A DNA stretch of 6,263 nucleotides from Chloroflexota bacterium (GTDB lineage Bacteria > Chloroflexota > Limnocylindria > QHBO01): positions 1-6,263 of the forward strand of contig VBJP01000104.1 of assembly GCA_005880165.1 (NCBI GenBank). Reading direction: 5' to 3'. Under the pieces are notes generated by a model. It ran no database searches. It was not told the DNA's origin and saw only the letters and a list, made by a program, of their open reading frames with translations. Below, one piece after another: positions 1 through 5,810 of the stretch. The position numbers and the translations under genes were made by a program. Every line of letters begins with the position of its first letter. Position 1 is the first letter of the stretch.

Positions 1-2314
1 GTTCCTGACCAAGGACCTCGGCATCGATCCAGAGCGGCTGGCGGCCACCACCTACACCGATGACGACGAGGCGCACCAGATCTGGACCCGGGAAATCGGC
101 CTCCCTCCGGAGCGGATTGCCCGCTGGGGGAACATCGCCGCGGGGGACGACCACAACTTCTGGCAGATGGCCGAGACGGGCCCGTGCGGGCCGTGCAGCG
201 AGATCCACTACGACCGCGGCGCGGAGTTCAGCGAGGGACCCGATTGCATCCCCGACCACTCGGAGACCTGTCCGCGTTGGCTCGAGGTCTGGAATCTGGT
301 CTTCATGGAGTTCGACCGGGCGGCCGACGGAACCCTGACGCCGCTACCGTTCAAAAGCGTCGATACCGGCATGGGACTGGAGCGCATGACGAGCGCGCTG
401 CAGGGAGTCGACTCGAACTATCGAACGGATCTCTTCGTGCCGATCATCGAGCGGCTCGCCGAGTTCATCGGTCACGATCCGGAGACGGTCGAGAGCGAGC
501 GGTTCAGCTACCAGGTCGTCGCCGACCACTCGCGCGCGATGGCCTTCCTGATCGGCGAGGGGGTGGGCCCTTCAAACGAGGGCGCCGGGTATGTCCTGCG
601 GCGGATCATGCGCCGCGCGGTGCGCCACGGGCGGCTGATGGGCATCGACCGCCCGTTCCTGTCGGAGACCTGCGGCGTGGTCATCGACATCATGGGAACG
701 GCCTATCCCTACTTGGCCGAGCGTCGCGGCGAGATCCTGGCCGGCGTCGAGGCGGAGGAGCACAAGTTCTCGAGGACGCTCGAAGCGGGCAGCGAGCGGC
801 TGGCACAGCTGGTCGAGGCTGCCGGCCGGGGCGGCAGCATCGCCGGAGCGGATGCGTTCCGCCTGCACGACACCTTCGGCTTTCCCATCGACCTCACCGT
901 GGAGATCGCGGCGGACTCAGGCGTCGGCGTCGATCGCCCCGGGTTCGAGGCGGCCATGCGCGAGCAGCGCGAGCGGTCGCGCGCGGTGCGTCGGTCGGCG
1001 CTGCCGGTGGACGAGGAGCTGGCGAGGCTGCAGACCGAGTTCATCGGCTACCCGAACGAGACGAGGGCCAAAGACCTGCCGGTGTCTGCAGTCCGTCCGT
1101 CGGGTGGCGACGAGGAGCCCGCGCTGGTCGTCCTGGAGCGCACGCCGTTCTACGCAGAGGGTGGCGGGCAGGTGGGGGACCGTGGCGAGCTGATCGGTCC
1201 ACGCGGGCGGATGGCCGTCGCAGACACGCAACGGATGGGCTCAGCCATCGTGCATATGGGACGCCTCGAGGGTGGGATGGCTGCTGGCGACCTCGTCGAG
1301 GCGCGCGTCGACGAGCGGGCGCGGTGGGGCGCAGCGCGCAACCACACCGGCACGCACCTGCTGCATCGCGCGCTGCGGGACGTGATCGGCGAGCATGCCA
1401 AGCAGGCGGGCAGCTGGGTCGGGCCGGATGCGCTCCGCTTCGACTTCCCGGCAAGTTCGCCAACGCCACGTGAGGCGCTCCGCGAGGTCGAGCGGCGCGT
1501 GAGCGCGCAGATCCGCCGCGATGCCGCGGTCAACCCGTCCTGGATGAGCCTGGGTGACGCCCAGGCGCTGGGCGCCGACATGTTCTTTGGCGAGAAATAC
1601 GTCCCCGAGTCGGTCCGCGTGGTGCAGGTCGACGGTTACAGCAAGGAGCTGTGCGGCGGCACCCACGTCGCCTCCACGGGCCAGATCGGGTCCCTGCGCA
1701 TCCTGTCCGAAGGAAGCGTTGGCGCCGGCCTGCGGCGCATCGAGGCGGTGACCGGCGAGGCCGCCGAGGAGCTGGTCTCGAGGCGCCTCGAGGCGTTGCA
1801 CGCGGCGGCACAGCTGCTCGGTGAGCGCGACGAGAACGTTCCGTTTCGGGTCGAAGCGCTCCTGGCGAGACTCCGCGAGGCGGAGCGCGGCGGCCACGAC
1901 GGCCGCCCGAAGGGCTCGGCGACCCGCAAGCTCGACGCCGCGCAGGCGCTGGCAGGCGCGCAGCTGGCCGGTGAGACGCGTGTCGTGGTTGAGCGCTATC
2001 CGGAGGCCGATGCGGTCTCCCTTCGAACCCTGGCCGATGACCTGCGCGCGGCGACCGGCCGCTTTGTGCTGGTGGCGGCGGGCGACGGGGATGGGCAACC
2101 CACGCTGCTGGTGGCCGCCAGTCGCGACCTGGCCGGCGAGGGCTTCGACAGTGCCACGATCGTACGTGCCGCTGCTCCCCTTATGGGCGGCGGCGGTGGT
2201 GGCCGCGCCGACCTCGCCCAGGCCGGCGGCCGCGACGCGCGGCATCTCGACGACGCGCTGCGCGAGGCCGGTCGATTGGCTCTCGAGAGCCTGGCACGCC
2301 TCGAGTCCGGCTGA
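1..2314 (+). CDS. alaS: Alanyl-tRNA synthetase, 3' part (5' end outside window)
   Basis: Cytoplasmic class II aminoacyl-tRNA synthetase that charges tRNA-Ala with alanine using ATP and hydrolyses mischarged Ser/Gly-tRNA-Ala. The frame is open from base 2, giving 770 visible residues; family members have about 870-900, so roughly the first 110 residues are missing. Visible in order (numbering from the first visible codon): the catalytic signature ETGPCGPCSEIHYDRG (about 58-73); WNLVFMEF (about 94-101); motif 3 GMGLER (123-128); the conserved NEGAGYVLRRIMRRAVRHG block; the tRNA-binding helical region; editing-domain zinc/catalytic motifs HTGTH (448-452) and CGGTH (551-555); and a C-terminal C-Ala domain with six glycines (729-734) followed by RAD and AQAGG. 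HTGTH has Gly where HTATH is more usual. The insert before WNLVF carries C82, H86 and C90. The gene ends with TGA, 21 bases before the next start, so it probably leads the operon seen here. Identity is essentially certain. Confidence 0.98.
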   Translation, partial: FLTKDLGIDPERLAATTYTDDDEAHQIWTREIGLPPERIARWGNIAAGDDHNFWQMAETGPCGPCSEIHYDRGAEFSEGPDCIPDHSETCPRWLEVWNLVFMEFDRAADGTLTPLPFKSVDTGMGLERMTSALQGVDSNYRTDLFVPIIERLAEFIGHDPETVESERFSYQVVADHSRAMAFLIGEGVGPSNEGAGYVLRRIMRRAVRHGRLMGIDRPFLSETCGVVIDIMGTAYPYLAERRGEILAGVEAEEHKFSRTLEAGSERLAQLVEAAGRGGSIAGADAFRLHDTFGFPIDLTVEIAADSGVGVDRPGFEAAMREQRERSRAVRRSALPVDEELARLQTEFIGYPNETRAKDLPVSAVRPSGGDEEPALVVLERTPFYAEGGGQVGDRGELIGPRGRMAVADTQRMGSAIVHMGRLEGGMAAGDLVEARVDERARWGAARNHTGTHLLHRALRDVIGEHAKQAGSWVGPDALRFDFPASSPTPREALREVERRVSAQIRRDAAVNPSWMSLGDAQALGADMFFGEKYVPESVRVVQVDGYSKELCGGTHVASTGQIGSLRILSEGSVGAGLRRIEAVTGEAAEELVSRRLEALHAAAQLLGERDENVPFRVEALLARLREAERGGHDGRPKGSATRKLDAAQALAGAQLAGETRVVVERYPEADAVSLRTLADDLRAATGRFVLVAAGDGDGQPTLLVAASRDLAGEGFDSATIVRAAAPLMGGGGGGRADLAQAGGRDARHLDDALREAGRLALESLARLESG
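2278..2291. repeat. 14-base perfect palindrome at the 3' end of alaS
   Basis: GGCTCTCGAGAGCC reads identically on both strands. It lies inside the last codons of alaS, 44 bases before the start of the next gene. As RNA it could form a 5-bp GC-rich stem with a TCGA loop, too short for a convincing intrinsic terminator, and no T-run follows. In DNA this GC-rich, one perfect 14-mer palindrome in 6 kb is close to chance expectation, so a regulatory role is only a possibility. Confidence 0.3.
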
Positions 2315-2326
2315 GCAGGCTGGCAC

Positions 2327-2333
2327 GGAGGGG
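2327..2333 (+). promoter_or_regulatory. Ribosome binding site of the FtsA/PilM-like gene
   Basis: GGAGGGG in the 21-base gap after alaS, ending two bases before the ATG at 2336; counted from GGAGG the spacing is four bases, short but workable. It is the best Shine-Dalgarno match near this start and supports 2336 as the initiation codon. The gap has no room for a separate promoter and no terminator, which points to read-through from alaS. Confidence 0.75.
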
Positions 2334-2335
2334 CA

Positions 2336-3643
2336 ATGCAGGGTCTGCTGGGACGCGTGGTCGGGTGGCTGCCGGGCAGCCATCGGGCATCGAACGGCGG
2401 ACCGGCCGCGATCGCGGCGCTCGACGTCGGCACTGAGTTCGCCAAAGCGCTGGTGGTGACTCCCGAGCCGGGACCGGATGGCACGCTGATCGGGGCCGTC
2501 CGCGGCGTCGGCCGCCAGCGCCAGGGCCTGAGCCACATGCAGTCAGGCACCGTCACGGACATCGACGCGGTGGTCGACAACTGCTCACGCGCGCTGGCGC
2601 AGGCCTGCGAGGTGGCGGCGCTCGAGCCACGAAGCGTGGTCATTGGCATCGCCGGTGAGCTCGTCAAGGGCACCACCGCGTCCCTCGCGGCGCGCCGCTC
2701 CGACCCGCGCCGCCCGCTCGACGAGGCGGAGCTGGAGAAGGTCGTGGAGCGCGTGCAGGACGACGCGCTACGCGACGCGGAGCGGCGCATTGGCTGGGAG
2801 AGCGGCATCGATCGGCTCGACGTGCGGCTCGTGCATGCCGCCATCGTGGAGCTGAAGATCGACGGCTATCCGGTCAGCAATCCCATCGGCTTTACTGGAG
2901 CACACCTGGAGCTGTCCATCTTCAATGCGTTCGCACCCATGGTGCACCTCGGCGCGCTGCAGTCGGTGGCGGCGGCCCTCCAGCTGCAGCTGCTCGGCGT
3001 GATCGCGGAGCCGTATGCGGTGGCGACCTGCCTGGCGCCCGGTGAGCTGGGCGACACCGGCGCGGTCTTCATCGACGTCGGCGGCGGCACCACCGACGTG
3101 GCGCTGGTGCGGCATGGAGGGATCGCGGGCACCAAGATGCTCGGCCTCGGCGGTCGCGCCTTCACCAAGGGACTGGCGGAGCGGTTCGCGCTCACCTTTG
3201 CGCGGGCCGAGGCGTTGAAGGTGGCGGCCGCGGACGGCGAGGAGCTCCCGGAGGCCGCCGTCCCGCGTGACGAGCTCGAGGCGGCGCTCCACGCGGATGC
3301 GTCGATCTGGCTGGACGGCATCGAGCTGATGATCGGCGACCTCGCCGAGGGTGAGCTGCTGCCGGCACGCATCTTCCTGTGCGGCGGAGGCGCACGGCTG
3401 CCACAGATCGTCGCGGCGCTGGCGGGCGACGCCTGGTGGCGGCGGCTGCCGTTCGCGCGCCGGCCCGAGCTCCGACCACTGACGCCCGACGACGTGGCCG
3501 GGCTGCGGGACACAACCGGCATGCTGGTGACTCGCCAGGATGTGACGCCGATGGCGCTGGCGCACCAGGGCCTGATCCTGGACTCCCAGACGACGGCGGT
3601 CGAGCGCGCCATGCGCGAAGCCGTGCGGGCCATGGACCTGTAG
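2336..3643 (+). CDS. FtsA/PilM-like actin-fold ATPase
   Basis: Predicted cytoplasmic ATP-binding protein of the FtsA/PilM branch of the actin/Hsp70 superfamily, 435 residues (FtsA is about 420, PilM about 350). Visible: phosphate-1 motif around ALDVGTEFAK (D30); a probable FtsA-type 1C/SHS2 region (about 100-185, from VVIGIAGELVKG on); phosphate-2 motif IDVGGGTTDVALV (D247, GGGTTD 249-254); the family block GGRAFT (272-277) followed by AEALK (291-295); and adenosine motif FLCGGGARLP (347-356). All nucleotide-site motifs look intact. There is no signal peptide or transmembrane segment. Residues 1-12 form a clean amphipathic pattern on a helical wheel, and the last 15 residues are also amphipathic; either could touch the membrane. 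The gene lies 21 bases after alaS and 5 bases before a bitopic membrane protein, its likely partner, by analogy with PilM-PilN. Whether it is orthologous to division FtsA or is a separate paralogue cannot be decided here, so no symbol is given. Confidence 0.87.
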   Translation: MQGLLGRVVGWLPGSHRASNGGPAAIAALDVGTEFAKALVVTPEPGPDGTLIGAVRGVGRQRQGLSHMQSGTVTDIDAVVDNCSRALAQACEVAALEPRSVVIGIAGELVKGTTASLAARRSDPRRPLDEAELEKVVERVQDDALRDAERRIGWESGIDRLDVRLVHAAIVELKIDGYPVSNPIGFTGAHLELSIFNAFAPMVHLGALQSVAAALQLQLLGVIAEPYAVATCLAPGELGDTGAVFIDVGGGTTDVALVRHGGIAGTKMLGLGGRAFTKGLAERFALTFARAEALKVAAADGEELPEAAVPRDELEAALHADASIWLDGIELMIGDLAEGELLPARIFLCGGGARLPQIVAALAGDAWWRRLPFARRPELRPLTPDDVAGLRDTTGMLVTRQDVTPMALAHQGLILDSQTTAVERAMREAVRAMDL

Positions 3644-3648
3644 CCGCG

Positions 3649-5361
3649 ATGGCCGAGATCAGCCCAGCCAGGAGCGCAGCCGGCGAGGCGCAGATCCTCT
3701 ACCTCGAGCCGGATGACGAGATTCCCTCCGTCGTGCGCCGCGTGCGCGAGTCAGAGGTGCCGCGCGTGGTGCTCGTGGCGCCCGGGCGCTCGAAGGCCAC
3801 CTCGAGCTCCATCGGTCTGCGCTTGCTGGCGCGGCACGCGAACGAGGTGGGCATCAAGCTGAGCCTCGTCGCCGACCCGGCCGCCCGTACACTCGCTGCC
3901 GACGCGGGCATCCCGGCCTTCGCATCGATTGCTGATGCGCAGGCCGAAGCCGGCGATCCCGAGCAGTCTGCCCAGCCGGCGCCTCGTCCTTTGGCGGCGA
4001 TCCACGTCGTGCGCGGCGAGGGCGCCAGCCCGCCGGCCATGCCGGTCGTGCACGGTCTCGCACCCGAAGGGCGAGGTTCGCAGCCATCCGGCGGCACCAT
4101 CAGCCTTGGGCGTTCGCGCATCGAAGACACCCAGCCCGTTCCGGTCGTTCCGCCGGTTGGTTCCGGGGCGAGTCCGAGCACCAGAGCCGCGGCACGGCCA
4201 ACGCGGTCCGCGCCGTTGGCGCGCAGAAGCTGGACGGCTCTCGCCGCCTTTCTCGGGGGGCTGGTCGTGGTCGCTGGCCTCGTGGCCGCGGTGCTCCCGT
4301 CCGCGACGGTACAGATCGTGCCCAGCGCCACCTCGATTGGTCCAGTGGACTACGTGGTGACCATGCCGGCCGCATCGGACAGCGGACGGATCGACCGCTC
4401 ACTGTTCGGGAATGCCACCGGGACCTATGACGTCGGTACCGCCCGGGCCGGAGGGACCGTCACGTTCTTCAACTACACCAGCGATTCCGTTCAGGTTCCA
4501 AAAGGAACGCTGGTGGCGGCCGGCGACCAGGCATTCGCAACCAACAAGACGATCAACGTACCGGCAACTGGGTTCTTCTTCGCTGGCAGGAAGTCCGTGG
4601 ACGTCACCGCGACCAGCGCGGGCACGGGAGGCAACGTCGCGGCCCACGCCATCAATCGGGTCGTTGACAGGGCTCTCGACGACAGGTTGAGCTCAGGATT
4701 CCCGCAGATCGGGCCGCGCGTCGACAATCAGCACTCGACGTCGGGCGGGACATCCAAGACGGGTCCGCAGGTAACGCAGGCTGATGTCGACGGCCTCGTG
4801 CGACGCCTCAAGCAGCAGCTGACGGGGCAGCTGGACGCGCAGCTCGCAGACCATCCAGAGCGCACCTACGCCCCGCCCTCGCGACCGCAGGACCCGCAGG
4901 TCACGGTGCCGACCGGCCTCGTCGGCACGAAGGACAAGGCGACCTTCCAGCTCAGCGGGAGCCTCGCGTATGACCGGCGCTACGTGACCGGGGATCAACT
5001 CAAGCAGGCGGCCAGCGAGCAATTGAGCGCCGACAGCACGACGGTGCCCGATGGGACCATGCTGGTGCCGTCGAGCGTGCAGGCCAGCGCGCGCAATCCC
5101 CAGCTCTTGGGCGACCTTGTCTCCACCAGCATTACGGTCCGCGGAGCGGTCACTCGACGGCTGGACGCAGAGGCCTTGAAGCGTCGCATCGCCGGCCTCT
5201 CCGCGGATGAGGTGCCGCATGCCCTGGCCGACCTCGGGGCCGCCCGAGTCACCTTCTGGCCCGGCTGGGTGAACGCCGTGCCCCGCCTGCCATTTCGCAT
5301 CGACATTCGCGTCGAGGGATCTGTGCCGTCCGCGTCGCCCGGCCAGGCCAGCGCCTCATGA
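3649..5361 (+). CDS. Membrane-anchored baseplate J/gp47-like protein
   Basis: A 570-residue bitopic membrane protein. Residues 14-100 form a small cytoplasmic alpha/beta domain opening with ILYLEPDDEI (16-25), followed by strand-like VPRVVLVAP and IKLSLVADP. Residues 100-194 are a Pro/Ala/Gly/Ser-rich, probably disordered linker. One transmembrane helix spans about 196-216, preceded by RR, so the C-terminus should be outside. The outer part begins PSATVQIVP (217-225) and has beta-rich blocks resembling baseplate-J-like domains: GGTVTFFN (268-275), VPKGT (283-287), AGTGGNV (324-330). A helix (377-402) leads to a second domain (about 413-556) ending in a block with FWPGW (536-540) and FRIDIRVE. 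There is no cysteine in the protein. The ATG at 3649 is chosen because it lies five bases after the previous stop and the homologous-looking sequence starts just after it; there is no clear Shine-Dalgarno, so coupled translation is likely. The open frame upstream overlaps the ATPase gene. I recall similar architectures in Chloroflexota and Patescibacteria, function unknown. The domain name is by eye. Confidence 0.8.
   Translation: MAEISPARSAAGEAQILYLEPDDEIPSVVRRVRESEVPRVVLVAPGRSKATSSSIGLRLLARHANEVGIKLSLVADPAARTLAADAGIPAFASIADAQAEAGDPEQSAQPAPRPLAAIHVVRGEGASPPAMPVVHGLAPEGRGSQPSGGTISLGRSRIEDTQPVPVVPPVGSGASPSTRAAARPTRSAPLARRSWTALAAFLGGLVVVAGLVAAVLPSATVQIVPSATSIGPVDYVVTMPAASDSGRIDRSLFGNATGTYDVGTARAGGTVTFFNYTSDSVQVPKGTLVAAGDQAFATNKTINVPATGFFFAGRKSVDVTATSAGTGGNVAAHAINRVVDRALDDRLSSGFPQIGPRVDNQHSTSGGTSKTGPQVTQADVDGLVRRLKQQLTGQLDAQLADHPERTYAPPSRPQDPQVTVPTGLVGTKDKATFQLSGSLAYDRRYVTGDQLKQAASEQLSADSTTVPDGTMLVPSSVQASARNPQLLGDLVSTSITVRGAVTRRLDAEALKRRIAGLSADEVPHALADLGAARVTFWPGWVNAVPRLPFRIDIRVEGSVPSASPGQASAS
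5358..5361 (+). other. ATGA stop/start overlap between the baseplate-J-like gene and ruvX
   Basis: The ruvX ATG (5358-5360) overlaps the upstream TGA (5359-5361). No purine-rich ribosome binding site precedes it, so ruvX translation probably depends on ribosomes terminating on the upstream gene. Confidence 0.85.
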
Positions 5362-5810
5362 GCCGGGTCATCGCCTTCGACCACGGCACCCGGCGCATCG
5401 GCGTGGCCGTCGCCGATAGCGAGATCGGCCAGGCATTCTCGCGCCCGGCCCTTCGTGCGCCACGCGGCCGAGACATCGGTGCCGTGGTCGCTCTCGCCCG
5501 GGCGGAGAGCGCGGAGCAGGTCGTGGTCGGGCTGCCCCGCAACATGGACGGAAGCGAAGGAGCCCAGGCAGACGCGGCCCGGCGCTTCGGCGACCAGCTG
5601 GCAGAGGAGGGTCTTCGCGTCGTCTTCGTCGATGAGCGCCTGACCAGCTGGGAGGCGGGAGAACGGCTCGCAGCTGCGGGCGAGCGCCCGCGGCGGAAGC
5701 GTGGCGATCTCGACTCGGCGGCAGCGCGCCTGATCCTGCAAGATTACCTGGACGCGAGGCGCCCTCCGCACGCCGGAGTCGATGCGCCGGACCACCAGGA
5801 GGCTGGATGA
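5358..5810 (+). CDS. ruvX: RuvX/YqgF family Holliday junction resolvase-like nuclease
   Basis: A 150-residue cytoplasmic RNase H-fold protein; family length is usually 135-160. YqgF proteins are annotated as putative Holliday junction resolvases and have been linked in E. coli to 16S rRNA 5'-end processing; which role applies here is not shown by sequence. All family signatures are present: FDHGTRRIGVAVAD with catalytic D8; VVVGLPRNMDGSEG near the middle; VDERLTSWEA with D92 and E93; and DSAAARLILQDYL with D119. The second residue of the DxGTRRIG motif is His rather than the more common hydrophobic or aromatic residue, which is unlikely to matter. The C-terminal tail after DYLDARR (about 20 residues) is Pro/Asp-rich and not conserved in the family as I know it. 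The start overlaps the preceding stop and the stop overlaps the mltG start, giving tight coupling on both sides. The ruvX-mltG pair downstream of alaS is a familiar order in Actinomycetota and relatives. Confidence 0.97.
   Translation: MSRVIAFDHGTRRIGVAVADSEIGQAFSRPALRAPRGRDIGAVVALARAESAEQVVVGLPRNMDGSEGAQADAARRFGDQLAEEGLRVVFVDERLTSWEAGERLAAAGERPRRKRGDLDSAAARLILQDYLDARRPPHAGVDAPDHQEAG
5797..5802 (+). promoter_or_regulatory. Ribosome binding site of mltG
   Basis: AGGAGG, a full consensus Shine-Dalgarno, lies within the last codons of ruvX and ends four bases before the ATG at 5807. It fixes the mltG start and shows that mltG can load ribosomes itself as well as by coupling. Confidence 0.8.
5807..5810 (+). 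other. ATGA stop/start overlap between ruvX and mltG
   Basis: The mltG ATG (5807-5809) shares bases with the ruvX TGA (5808-5810), the second such overlap in this operon. Confidence 0.85.

Noticed and set aside
184..1473. 429-codon + strand frame inside alaS
   Set aside because: Shifted shadow of alaS with Arg/Gly/Ala-rich meaningless product; the alaS frame carries all the conserved motifs.
2315..2335. Promoter or terminator between alaS and the ATPase gene
   Set aside because: Only 21 bases long, with a ribosome binding site filling its end; no T-run, and no room for -35/-10 elements outside the coding sequence.
1241..2536. 431-codon open frame on the - strand
   Set aside because: It lies antisense to alaS and the start of the ATPase gene, both certain. 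No family motifs are recognisable; long antisense frames are common at this GC content.
3379..3648. In-frame upstream extension of the baseplate-J-like gene (90 extra residues)
   Set aside because: It overlaps the conserved end of the ATPase gene, has Arg/Ala-rich composition typical of a GC-rich wrong frame, and a start at 3649 sits right after the ATPase stop.
281..3810. Frequent CTCGAG hexamers (about eleven by eye)
   Set aside because: More than random expectation, but CTC-GAG is simply the preferred Leu-Glu codon pair in this GC-rich genome; no spacing pattern was seen.
3649..5361. Prophage or phage-tail remnant, suggested by the baseplate-J-like region
   Set aside because: No other phage gene, no att-like repeats, uniform composition, and flanking housekeeping genes in tight operon spacing. 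The transmembrane anchor also does not fit a phage wedge protein.
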